DNA of 64,000 nucleotides from Desertimonas sp963732335 (GTDB taxonomy: Bacteria; Actinomycetota; Acidimicrobiia; Acidimicrobiales; Ilumatobacteraceae): the NCBI GenBank assembly GCA_963732335.1, contig CAVSZO010000006.1, positions 124,001-188,000 on the forward strand. The letters are read 5' to 3'. The first letter of the stretch is position 1. Each line of letters begins with the position of its first letter. Shown here in pieces: positions 50,752-61,900 of this stretch. The notes under the pieces were generated by a model that saw only the letters and a list, made by a program, of their open reading frames with translations, was not told the DNA's origin and searched no databases. The position numbers were made by a program, and so were the translations under genes.

Positions 50752-52843
50752 CGACACCGGCGTGGAGCTGGCGAAGGCCAACAACATTCACACGACACCG
50801 AACGGCGTGCGCCTGGACGTCGGCGCCGGAACTCCACCGTTCGGCGAAGGTATGGCGCCGTACTTCTCGGTGCGCGTCGATTGTGCCGGCGACGGCGAGA
50901 TCGAGTTGCCGCTGCTGTCCGACATCACCCTGCCGAGCTTCCACGTCACGGTTCGTCTGTTCCTGTGCCGCCGCGGGGACGGTCTGGAATACCGGCCAGT
51001 CGTCGAGTCCGATCTGCTCGACGCCATCGCCAATGTCGAGATTCCCGATCCGGAGGTGCCGAACGTCTTCAACACCGTCAATGCCAAAGCCACGGCGAAG
51101 AAGGCGATCGAGAGCGGCGATCTACCAACTGCAGTTCCCCGCGGAGCCCGAACGCGAGCGGGGCTTCTCCGCCTTCGGCGACGTCATCGCCCCGTGGTTG
51201 ATCGGCGACCGCCGTCAGCTGTGGTCGATCGGCTACTCGGCTGCTCCGACCGAAACGGTGGGTGCCGACGGCATCATCGAACCTGCGTCCGGCGAGCTGG
51301 TGGTGCACTACGTCGGCCCGCGACCGAAGCCGAGCGCCGACCCCGTGGCCGATCCGGACTCCGGCCCGGTCGGCGGGCCGGTGGACGACGGTTCGATCCG
51401 GCTGTACGACCTGCCCGACGAGGAGCCCGATCCCGAGCCGGGCGGCTCGGGGCCGGCGCCCCAGGCGGCGGCGGCGCCGGTCCGCGACCGGAGATCGGCG
51501 CCCTGGCGAAGATCGACCACATCGTCGTGCTGATGATGGAGAACCGCTCGTTCGACCAGGTACTCGGCTATCTGAGCCGCGAGCTGGGTCGCAGCGACGT
51601 GAACGGGTTGAACGCGCTTCCACCCGACCCCAACGTCAACCCGCAGTTCAACCGCCACAACAACCGCAACCTGTTCCCGCAGCGGGCGACGTCGACCGCG
51701 TGGCCCGTGTTCACCGGCCGATCCGGCGATTTCGTCGGCGGGCCATGTCATTCGACTGAATGCGTGCTGAACCAGATCGACGGCGACCGCCCCACCAAGA
51801 TGGAACACTTCGTCTCGGACTTTGCCCGCCGCGCTGGCGACGATCCCGAGGCTCTTCGGCTGGTTATGGACTACTTCGGCGCCGACCAGCTGCCCGTGTA
51901 CGCCGTGCTGGCCCGCGAGTTCGGCATCTGTGACCGCTGGTACACGGCGCACGCCGGTCCGACCTGGCCGAACCGGTTCGTGCTGTTCAGCGGCGATCTC
52001 AACCTCGACCCGGACGGCAACGTCGAGACGGACAACCCCGACCTCCTCACCATGCTGCCGCTCAAGGCGCCGACGCTGTTCGATCACCTCAACGATCGCG
52101 GTGTCTCGTGGAAGCTGTTCGAGAACGGCTTCAGCTTCATCAGGCTGTTCCGCAACTACACGTTTGATACCACCAACGTCGTGTGGTTCGACGACCCGGT
52201 GCGCGGCTTCGAAACAGCCGCACGCTCCGGCACGTTGCCACAAGTGACGATGATCGAACCCGACTACATCGACCTGCCACCAGGCAACGACGACCATCCA
52301 CCGGCCGACATGGCGAACGGTCAGGAGTTCGTCAACCGGATCGTCCAGGCATTGATCGCCGGGCCGCAATGGGACAGGACCCTGCTCGTCATCACCTACG
52401 ACGAACATGGCGGATTCTACGACCACCAGAAACCGCCCACCGACGCACCGCCCCTGCGCGGCGGGCGCACCACGCTCGGACCGCGAGTGCCGACATTCCT
52501 CGTCTCGCCATGGATCAAGCGTCAAGACGTGATCCACAGCCGCTTCGACCACACCAGCATCGGGGCGACCATCCTGCGCCGTTTCGCAGGACTGACACCG
52601 CCACCGAGCGTCAGCGCGCGGCTCGACGCAGCGCTCGACCTGCGCGAGGCGCTCACCCTGACCGCACCACGGCCACGCTCCGAGTTCGCCTCGATCGGCC
52701 TGCCGCAGCTCAGCGCCCGACAGTCGCTCGCACGACGCTCGCTCGACGCGAGGGGCAAGCCGATCGGCCAGCCGCAAGGCAACGACGACTTCCACTGGCT
52801 GCTGTCGGCGCTGCGGCTGATCGGCGGCGAGGCGCCGCGGTAA
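50747..52843 (+). CDS. Phosphoesterase family protein (phospholipase C/acid phosphatase type)
   Basis: The alkaline-phosphatase-superfamily phosphoesterase domain begins at KIDHIVVLMMENRSFDQVLGY (nt about 51510) and includes the metal-binding NRSFD, GICDRWYTAHAGPTWPNR, ATYDEHGG-type ITYDEHGGFYDH and SPWIKRQDVIHSRFDHTS. It may hydrolyse phospholipids or phosphate esters outside the cell. The 250 residues before it (GVELAKANNIHTTPNG, SVRVDCAGDGEIELPLL, IYQLQFPAEPERERGF in another frame from nt 51120, then acidic Pro-rich linker) continue the preceding entry, and the GTG at 50747 has no good ribosome site, so a fused gene is likely. A frame break near nt 51120-51500 is compensated. Confidence 0.75.
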   Translation: MIDTGVELAKANNIHTTPNGVRLDVGAGTPPFGEGMAPYFSVRVDCAGDGEIELPLLSDITLPSFHVTVRLFLCRRGDGLEYRPVVESDLLDAIANVEIPDPEVPNVFNTVNAKATAKKAIESGDLPTAVPRGARTRAGLLRLRRRHRPVVDRRPPSAVVDRLLGCSDRNGGCRRHHRTCVRRAGGALRRPATEAERRPRGRSGLRPGRRAGGRRFDPAVRPARRGARSRAGRLGAGAPGGGGAGPRPEIGALAKIDHIVVLMMENRSFDQVLGYLSRELGRSDVNGLNALPPDPNVNPQFNRHNNRNLFPQRATSTAWPVFTGRSGDFVGGPCHSTECVLNQIDGDRPTKMEHFVSDFARRAGDDPEALRLVMDYFGADQLPVYAVLAREFGICDRWYTAHAGPTWPNRFVLFSGDLNLDPDGNVETDNPDLLTMLPLKAPTLFDHLNDRGVSWKLFENGFSFIRLFRNYTFDTTNVVWFDDPVRGFETAARSGTLPQVTMIEPDYIDLPPGNDDHPPADMANGQEFVNRIVQALIAGPQWDRTLLVITYDEHGGFYDHQKPPTDAPPLRGGRTTLGPRVPTFLVSPWIKRQDVIHSRFDHTSIGATILRRFAGLTPPPSVSARLDAALDLREALTLTAPRPRSEFASIGLPQLSARQSLARRSLDARGKPIGQPQGNDDFHWLLSALRLIGGEAPR

Positions 52844-52965
52844 CGTCCGCCAGATCTGGATGTCCTCGTTCCCGGAATCCAGGGAATCGTGACGCCCAGA
52901 TCGTGTGTGCGACTCGGGGAGGAAATTCCCAGCGACGGATCGAGCGACGCTCTTACCCTCGTGGG

Positions 52966-55757
52966 GTGCTCCACGCCGGGGTCGTCGGCCGAGAGGCCGA
53001 GTTGGCCACTGCAACCTCGTTTCTCGACAGCATCGCCGAGCGCGCCCACGCTCTCGTCATCGAGGGCGATGCCGGTATCGGCAAGACCGCCGTGTACCGG
53101 GCGGTCGTCGACGACGCCGCAACCCGCGGCTACATCGTGCTGCGTTGCGCCGGCGAAGAGACCGAGGCACGCCTGTCGTTCATCGGCCTGACCGACCTCA
53201 TCGGGGACGTCGTCGACGCATTCGCCGCGTCGCTGCCACCGGTGCAGCTCGAGGCGCTCGACCTGGCCTTGTCGCGCCGGCGAGGCGATGCCGGCAGCAC
53301 ACCCGACCCGATGGCGGCCGGCATAGCCCTCCGTTCGCTGCTTGCCAACGTCGCCGCCCACGCACCCGTGCTGATCGCGGTCGACGACGTCGGCTGGCTC
53401 GACGATTCCACGCTCAGTTCGCTGGCGTTCGTCGCCCGCCGGATCGAAGATCTGCCGATCGGGCTGCTCACGACGCTGCGGATGCCGGCCGAGGACTTCG
53501 ATCCGCTGAGGCTCGACCGTGCGCTCGGGTCCGATCGATTCCATCGGATCAGCCTCGGTCCATTGCCGATCGACCCCGTCGTGCGGATCGTCGAGGGACG
53601 ATTCGCGGGCCGGTTCGCGCAGCCGGTACTGCGCCGGATCGCCGCCGCATCTGGAGGCAACCCGCTGTTCGCCCTCGACATCGCCAGGTCGCTCGACCCA
53701 TCGACGCCCCTCGAAGCGGGGGAGCCGCTTCCCGTTCCCGACAGCCTGCACGCCTTGGTCGCCAACCGCATAGCCTCGCTTTCCGAGCCGGCGCGGACGT
53801 CGTTGCTCGCCGCCGCAGCGTTGTTTCACCCGACGGCCGAGCTGGTCGAACAAGCGTCGTCCGAAGCGGGACTCGCCGAGGGGGAGGAGACGCAAGTCGT
53901 CCGCATCGAACGCGGCCGTGTCGTGTTCGCCCATCCGCTCTACGCGTCGGCCGTGTACCGCGGTGCAGCGACGAATCGACGGCGGGCGATGCATCGTCGG
54001 CTCGCCGAACTCGTCACCGACGGCGAGGAGCGGGCGAGGCACCGGGCGCTCGGTGCCACGGGGCCGGACGAAGCGATCGCCGCCGATCTCACCGAGGCCG
54101 CTCAGAGCGCTCGGGCGCGCGGGGCGTGGGACTCCGCCGCCGAACTGATGGAGCAGGCGCATCGCTTGACGCCCGAGGGTGATCACGCAGCCGTCGTGCC
54201 GCCGTGGCGTAGCGGCCACCGAGTATCACGTCCAGTCCGGCGACCTACGTCGGGCGAAGGCCCTCCTCGAAGGCTTCCTCGGCGATGTGCCGGCCGGCTA
54301 CCTGCGGTCGGACGGGCTCCGGCTCCTCGGCGAGATCCTCTACAACAACGACAGCTACACCGACGCTGCTGCCGTGCTGGAGGAGGCGGCTCGCTCGACG
54401 GACGACCGATTCTTGAGCGCCAGGATCCAGCTCAGGTTGGCGTTCGTACATACCCAACTCGGTGACTACGTCGCGGCCCAGGCCAGCTCCCAGTCGGCGC
54501 TGGCCTGGGCCGACTCCTGCCGCCGTGACGAGCCGGGGCGGGCGGTGCTCGCCGAAGCCTTGGCGCTCGACGCAACGGTCCGATTCTGCGCAGGGCAGGG
54601 TGTTGATTGGAGCCAGGTCGAACGGGCGCTCGAATTCGAGGACCGCCAGCGGCTCACCCCGCTGCACCTACGGCCGAGCATTCTCGCCGGCCTGTTGCTG
54701 ATGCACACGGGGAGCTATGCGGAGGCGCGCACACTGCTGGGCAGGTTCATCGCCGAGGCGATGGAGGGCCGCGGGGACGGAACCGACGGTCCCCACTTAC
54801 TGGCGTGGGTGGCGTGGATGGAGGCGATGAACGGTGAGATCGAGCGCGCCACGACCTATCACGGCGAAGCGGCAAGAACCGCAGCGCCGCGGGACCAGCT
54901 GAACCGGGTCTGGGTGCACGTCCACGGCGTGCTGGTCAACGCGTTGCGCGGTGACCAGACGGCTGCGCGAGCGGACGCCGCGGTGGCGTTGGCTGCCGGT
55001 GAGGTGAGCCTGGATCGGTGGGTGCGCACTGCCCTGGCGATGCTCGAGCATTCGCTCGGTGACCCCGCCGCGGCGTGGGCCGCGGTCGAACCGATGGTCG
55101 ATGCCACCGAGAACTTCGGCATCGGTGAGCCGGCCGGGTTCGGCTTCGTCCCGGAAGCGATCCTTGCGCTCGCTGCGCTCGGCGAGCTCGACCGGGCCGA
55201 GCGCTTGTTGTCGATCTGGGACAAGCGTGCCCGCCGGCTCGACCGGGCGTTGGCCCTGGCCATGGGCGGGCGCTGCCGCGCCGTGATCGCCGCCGCTCGT
55301 GGCGACTGGGCCGCGGCAGACGACGCCCTCGCCGACGCATTGGGCGAGCACAAGCGAGTGGACGCCCCGATCGAGCTCGGCCGCACGCTGCTCGTCGAGG
55401 GTCAACTGCGACGCAGGCAGCGGCAGAAGGCAGATGCCCGCGAGTCGCTGGAGGCTGCGCTCGGCATCTTCGAGCGGTGCGGAGCCGCTACTGTGGGCGC
55501 AGCGGGCGGGCGAGGAGCTCGATCGCGTCGGGACGCGTCGGCCCGCAGGCGAACTGAGCGCCACCCAAACGCGTGTCGCCGAGCTCGTCGCCGAGGGCAA
55601 GTCGAACCGCCAGGTCGCCGCCGAGCTGTTCATCAGCCCGAAGACGGTGGAGGCCAACCTCGCCGGCGTGTTCCGCGCCCTCGACGTACGAAACCGCGCC
55701 GAGCTTGCCGCCAAGTGGGCACGCCGGTTCGCGGTGGCGGCCGGGCCCGGTACCTGA
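52966..55757 (+). CDS. Large LuxR-family ATPase transcriptional regulator (LAL/MalT-like), two frameshifts
   Basis: About 930 aa. It starts LHAGVVGREAELATATSFL; Walker A GDAGIGKTAVYRAV is near residue 33, Walker B VLIAVDDVGWLDD near 137; the middle (residues 400-850) is a helical TPR-like sensor. Frame breaks near nt 54200 (PWRS to RGVAATEYHVQSGDLRRAK) and near 55480. The C-terminal HTH is complete: LSATQTRVAELVAEGKSNRQ, VAAELFISPKTVEANL, FRALDVRNRAELA. It activates transcription in response to ligand and ATP. Lying between the peroxidase/phosphoesterase genes and the surface-protein gene that share an upstream motif, it is the natural candidate to bind it. Confidence 0.85.
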
Positions 55758-55768
55758 GCCGAGCTGTG

Positions 55769-55795
55769 AAATCGAGGGAATCGCCCGATTGATCG
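55769..55795 (+). promoter_or_regulatory. Shared upstream motif, copy B (before the choice-of-anchor D-like gene)
   Basis: AAATCGAGGGAATCGCCC followed by GATTGATCG, 25/27 identical to copy A (47050-47076) and, like it, ending 30 bases before the ATG. It begins 11 bases after the stop of the LuxR-family gene. A looser relative (GGAATCCAGGGAATCGTG, at 52874-52903) lies upstream of the LuxR-family gene itself. Confidence 0.65.
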
Positions 55796-55825
55796 GGCGC
55801 CGCGTTGCCGTCACCGTGGACCGGG

Positions 55826-58149
55826 ATGCAGGAACACCGCGCAGCACGACGAGCATCGATCGCCGCCGTCACCATCGCCGCCGCCACCCTCACGTTGGTC
55901 GCCATGACCGCGGTGAACGGGGCGACCGCCGAGCAAACAAGCTGGCGCCCTGCGATCACGGTCAACTCCCTCCCTGACCTGCCCCCCGACGAGCCGCCCG
56001 ACGTCCCACCGGAGCCCACCGATCCGGCGCCGACCAACCCGCCCACCACTGCGGTCCCCGACACCTCGGTCGCACCCACCACGACCGCCGTTCCGACCGG
56101 CACCGCTGACGATATCCGACGACCACCGCCGCCACGACCGGCGATCCGACGACGACGGGACCAGCGGCCTCGACCACGGCACCATCCACGTCGACGACGA
56201 CGATGCCGCAGACGAACGGGTTGATCGTCACGCCGTCTGAGCTCGACTTCGGATCTGGTGAGATCGGCACAACGCGCCCTCGTCAATGTGACGCTGACGA
56301 ACACTGGGACCGCACTGGCTGCCGGTCTCCAGGTCCGGCTCAGTGGCCCACCGTCGTTCGGTCTCAGCGAGCACAACTGCGGCGTCATTCATCTACCGAA
56401 CGCAACGTGCACGGTTCCCCTTTTCTTCAGCCCAGCTACCACCGGTCGCGTGACGGGCGAGGCGACACTCACCGTCGGCAACGCAACCGCGACGGTGTCG
56501 CTCACCGGCGAAGGTGACGATCCGACAACCTCCACGTTGCCGCAGGCCCGACGATTCCGCATCGAGCCATCGGACGTGTCGTTCGGCGAGGTCCCACTTG
56601 GTTCCAGCGCTACGCAGACCGTCACTATCACCAACAACATCGATCAGCCGCAGACCTCGGTCCTCAAGTCCGTCTACGTGCCGAACGTGGAGGGGGCAAC
56701 GGCAGCGTGGACCTACACGGAGACGTGTGGCAGCGCCACGCTCCAGCCTGATGAATCGTGCACCGTCACCTTCACGTTCACGCCTCACACCGAGGGCTCC
56801 CTGATTCAACTCGCCGCGCTGAACCTGATAGGGCCGTACACCACCGACAACTCGGTCACCCTGCGAGGCGTCGGCGGGACGCTACCCGCCACGACGACCA
56901 CGACGACCGTATCGGTGCCGCCGGAACAGGCGCTGAGAGCCGACGTCTCGGCGGTCGACTTCGGCACTGGCCCGTACACCTCGAGAGTGACGCTGACGAA
57001 CGTGGGTGCGACAGCATTGCCGGCGGACTTCACGGTTCAATTCAGCGGCCCACCGTCGTTCGGTCTTGCGTACAACGGGTGCACCGCGGGTTTGAGACGG
57101 AACAAGTCGTGCTTCGTCGACCTCTTCTTCAGTCCGGTCAACGCGGGACCGGCAACGGGCGAGGCTCGATTCTCGATGGGCGCCGCACGGCTGACAGTGT
57201 CGCTTGCCGGCGAAGGCGTCGACCCGGCGACCACAACAACGACGTCGCCGAACACGCGATTCATCATCGCTCCACGTGATCTCTCCTTCGGCGAGGTCAC
57301 CGTCGGTGCCAGCAGGACGCGGACCGTGGCGATCACGAACAACACCACGGCCACCCTGAGCGGTTTCATCCTGTTGGTCATAGTGCCAACGGGGGAAGCG
57401 ACAACGGCGACATGGAACCACTACGACGAGTGCGCCAACGCGACGCTCGGGCCCGGCGACTCATGTCTCATCCTCGTGAGGTTCGCTCCCCGTGCCGAGG
57501 GTTCGGTGTTGACACAGCTTCACGTCGCATTCAAACAGGGGATCAGCGGGGGTGGTGAGTACTCCGTGCGGCTGCGGGCCGTTGGCGTGGCCTCACCCAC
57601 CGCCAGCACGACGACACGGATGTCGCCACTACCACGACCACGGATGTCACGGGGACCTCAGCGGCCGACACGACCACGACCATGCCGTCCGACTCGACGT
57701 CGCCACCGGGGAACACCACCGGCACCGACGGGGAGGCACCGGCGACCACGGCAGCTGCTGGCGACCCGACAACCGGATCGGCGGGTGCCGGCGATTCGGC
57801 GACCTCCACGGCACCCGCACCGGTCGCGTCGGTGTCGATCACGAGCGCCGAGATCAACTGCGCCGGCACATTGCACGTCGCCTACGACACAACGGCCACA
57901 CCACAGCCAGCCACCGACGCCAATCACTTGATCGTCGTCAACCCCGACGACGACCAGACCCACGATGTCATCGAGACCACCGGCAACGCTGCCAATGCCA
58001 GCCACAGCTACGACCACGACGGGGCCGACCCCGGCCGCGCCCACCGTGTGTTCGTCGTCGCCATGTTCGATCCGGGCAACCCGGACGGCCCGATCGCCAT
58101 CGACCGCGCCGACGTGCAACCCGCCCCCGACTGTGAAGAGAGCGAATGA
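55826..58149 (+). CDS. Secreted choice-of-anchor D-like (ASH-type) surface protein, frameshifts
   Basis: About 775 aa. N-terminal signal/anchor ASIAAVTIAAATLTLVAM, then a Pro/Thr-rich low-complexity linker. Repeated Ig-like modules each start like LIVTPSELDFGSGEIGTT, RFRIEPSDVSFGEVPLGSS, RADVSAVDFGTG and RFIIAPRDLSFGEVTVGAS, with NVTLTNTG and single paired Cys, the ASH/choice-of-anchor D pattern. A second Thr-rich linker leads to a C-terminal domain (VSITSAEINCAGTLHVAYD to DRADVQPAPDCEE) shared with the next gene. Breaks near nt 56120, 56265 and 57620. ATG 55826 at the expected distance from the shared motif. Adhesion or matrix role is inferred. Confidence 0.75.
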
Positions 58150-58884
58150 GACCCATCGAGGACCACGCGCCGGTGTCGGTGCGGCCAACTGGGCGTCGTT
58201 GGGCGATGCTCGCCGCAGCGATCGGCGTCGGCGTTGGGAGCATCGCCGGCGTCACGATCGTCGAGTCACTCCGCAGGCGCTGATCTGCACAGCGTCCGAT
58301 GATCACCAATGCCACCGTCCTCGAGCCGACCGATCCTCCGACGACGCCGCCCTCGACGCCGCCGCCACTCCCCACTGTGCTGCCGACGGTGGTCTTCGAC
58401 CCGGGAGACGATCCGTCACCGACGATCGGTCCACCGACGACCCTCGCAACGGACGAAACGTCGACAACGGTCAGCGCTGCGACGTCGACGACCACAGCCG
58501 AGGTGGACGGGTCGACCACGGCGCCGACGACAACCGTCACGGGGAGCGACGGGGCCACGCCCCCGGACGAGCCGACGATCGACGTCATCGAGCGCGTCGG
58601 TCTCGTGCGACGGTTTGATCCACGTCGAGTACGCGACCGCCGCCGAGCCCGAACCAAGTCCCGCGGCCGACCACGTCGTGGTGTTCCATCCGGTCAGCGA
58701 TCCGACGGCGATCGAAGTCGCCCACGTCGCCGGCAACGCGCCGAACGGGACGTTCGTCCAGGAGCAACCGGGATCCGCCGGGGCGACGTATCGGCTCATC
58801 GTGGTCGCCCTGTTCGACCCTGCCAACGTCGACGGACTGTCGGCCATGGACCAGGCCGAGACCGTTCCCGCCCAAGGCTGTTGA
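58146..58884 (+). CDS. Membrane-anchored surface protein sharing the C-terminal domain of its neighbour, disrupted
   Basis: The ATG overlaps the previous stop (ATGA). RRWAMLAAAIGVGVGSIAGVTIVE is a membrane anchor near residue 20. A stop at 58281 ends that frame; the same frame reopens at ATG 58299 with a Thr/Pro-rich linker (VLEPTDPPTTPPSTPPP), and after a break near nt 58605 the domain VSCDGLIHVEYATAAEPEP, AADHVVVFHPVSDP, RLIVVALFDPANVDGLSAMD follows, ending PAQGC. Whether the 58281 stop is real (a 45-aa protein plus a second gene) or an error is undecided. Total about 245 aa. It faces dnaE2, 19 bases between stops. Confidence 0.55.
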
Positions 58885-58903
58885 GACGTCGCATCGCGAC
58901 CTC

Positions 58904-61900
58904 TCAGTGGAAGTCTCGGCTGGCGTGCACGCTGGCGCCGGGGAGGGCGAGGCGTTCGAGGTGCTCGGCGACGACGTTGACCACCCCTTCGGAGCGCTCC
59001 AGGCGGCCGCGGATCGAGCATCGCCGGCGCTTCCTGGGCGACGCGGCGGAAGCGCGCCCAGCAGCCCTTGGACACGACGATGTTGACGAGCCCGGTCTCG
59101 TCCTCGAGGTTGAGGAACGTGATCCCCTGGGCGGTCATCGGCCGCTGGCGGTGGGTGACGACGCCGGCGACCTTGACGCGGCTGCCCGGCTCGGCGGTCT
59201 GCAGGGCGGTCGACGTGAGCACGCCGAGCTCGTCGAGCTGGCCACGGAGGAACTGGGTCGGATGGCCGTCGGGGGTGATCCCGGTCGACCACAGGTCGGC
59301 GACCGCCTCCTCGGCGGGATTCATCAGCGGGAGTTGCGGGGCGCTGGCGCCGGTGACGATGCCGGCGAGGCGGCCGGGCCGTGACTGGGCGACGGCGCCG
59401 GCAGCCCACAGCGCCCGGCGGCGGTCGAGCCCGAAGCTCTCCCCGAACACCCCGGCGGTGGCCATCGTCTCGAGGTGGCGCTGGGTCAGCTCCGGGACGC
59501 GGCGGGCGAGGTCCTCGGGATCGCGGTACGGCCCGTCCTCGGTGCGCCGTCGCTCGATCTCGGCAGCGAGCTCCTTGCCCACCCCGCGCAGCTCCTGCAA
59601 CCCGATTCGGACGGCAAGCGCGCCGCCCACCGGTTCCAAGGTCGACGTTGCCAACGACTTGTTGAGGTCGGGGCTGCGGACCTCGACGCCGTGGCGGCGG
59701 GCGTCGCGGACCAGGCTGTGCGGGCTCCAGAACCCCATCGGCTGGGCGTTGAGCAGGGCCGCGCAGAACGCCGCCGGCTCGTGGAACTTGATCCACGACG
59801 AGGCGTACACGAGGTAGGCGAACGACACCGAGTGCGACTCGGGGAAGCCGTAGTTGGCGAACGCCTTCATCTTCGTGAAGATCTGGTCGGCGATGTCGCC
59901 GGTGATGCCGCGCTCGGCCATCCCTGCGTAGAGCCGCTCGCGCAACCGCTCCATCCGCGCCGCCGAGCGCTTCGAGCCCATCGCCTGGCGCAGCTCGTCG
60001 GACTCCGCCGGGGTGAACCCGGCGACGTCGATCGCCATCTGCATCAGCTGCTCCTGGAACAGCGGCACGCCGAGCGTCTTGCCGAGGCTGTTCTCGAGCA
60101 GCGGGTGGAGGTACGTCACCGGCTCCTGCCCGTTGCGACGGCGGATGTACGGGTGCACCGACCCGCCCTGGATCGGGCCGGGGCGGATCAGGGCGACCTC
60201 GACGACGAGGTCGTAGAAGCGGCGCGGCTTGAGCCGGGGCAGCGTGGCCATCTGCGCCCGCGACTCGATCTGGAACACGCCGACGGTGTCGGCGCGGCAG
60301 AGCATGGCGTAGACCTCATCCTCCTGGGGCAGCTTGGCGAGGTCGATGTCGTAGCCGCGGTGCTCGCGGACGAGGTCGACGGCGTAGTGCAGCGCCGACA
60401 GCATCCCGAGGCCGAGGAGGTCGAACTTGACGAGGCCGGCGGCGGCGCAGTCGTCCTTGTCCCACTGCAACACCGAGCGGTCGGCCATCCTCCCCCACTC
60501 CACCGGGCACACCTCGATCACCGGGCGGTCGCAGATCACCATCCCGCCGGAGTGGATCCCGAGGTGGCGGGGGGCGTCCTCGACCTGGGCGGCGAGGTCG
60601 AGCACCTGATCGGGGATCGCTCGCTCGCGTTCCTCCTCGTTCTGCGCCTTGGTGACCGCCACCGTGCCCCAGCCGTCGATCCGCTTCGCCCAGGCGTCCT
60701 GCTGGCCGGGGGCGTAGCCGAGCGCCTTGGCCATGTCGCGGATCGCCGAGCGGGCGCGGTAGGTGATGACGTTGGCGACCTGGGCGGTGTGGTGGCGACC
60801 GTGCTTGGCGTAGACGTACTGGATGACCTCCTCGCGGCGGTCGCTCTCGATGTCGATGTCGATGTCCGGCGGACCGTCGCGCTCGGGCGACAGGAAGCGC
60901 TCGAACAGCAGACCGAGCGACACGGCGTCGGCGGCGGTGACGCCGAGGGCGTAGCACACCGCCGAGTTCGCCGCCGAGCCACGACCCTGGCAGTAGATGT
61001 TCGAGCGGCGGCAGAACTCGACGAGGTCCCAGACGACGAGGAAGTAGCCGGCGAAGCCGAGCTGCTCGATGATGTCGAGCTCGCGGTCGATCGTCTGCCA
61101 CGCCCTCGCGCGCAGCGAGAGATCCTCGTGGGCGGCGGGCCGCTCGCCGTAGCGGCGGCGCCCGCCCTCCTCGACGATGCGGCGCAGGTACGCCATCTCG
61201 CTCAATCCGTCGCGGACAGGGGAACGGTGGCAGCGACGGGGCGACGAGCTTGAGGTCGAACGCCGCAGCGCGGCCGATCTCGGCAGCCAGCTCGACGGCG
61301 CCCGGGTAGCGGGCGAAGCGGCGCTGCTGCTCCCACCCGGCGCGCAGATGGGCACCGGCCGCGGCGGGCAGCCACGGGTCGAGCTCGGCGAGGCTGCGGC
61401 GGGCGCGGACGGCGGCGAGGGCGGTGGCCAGACGGCGTTGCGCCGGCGTGGCGTAGTGGGCGTTGGTGGTGGCGACGCAACCGACGTTGCGCCTGACGGC
61501 GAGCTCGGCGAGGGCGTCGTTGCGGGCGGAGTCGAGCGGGTCGCCGTGGTCCCACAGCTCGACGAGGACGCGGTCGCGCCCGAACGCCTCGATCAGGCGA
61601 TCGAGCTGGCGGGCTGCGGCGGCCGGTCCGTCGGCGACCAGGGCGGCGGGGACAGCGCCCTTGCGGCAGCCGGTGAGCGCCCAGGTGTGGCCGGCGACGA
61701 CACCGGCCACGTCGGCGAGGGTGAACTGCGGTGCGCTCTTCTCGCCAGCGAGGTGACCGAGGCTGATCGCCTTGGCGAGCTTGGCGTAGCCGCTCGGCCC
61801 ATCGGCGAGGAGGAGCAGGTGCTCACCGTGCGGATCCGGAGCCGTGGCGTCAGGAACCTGCCCCGTATCGACCTGGGTGAGCGTCTCCTCTTCGGTGCGA

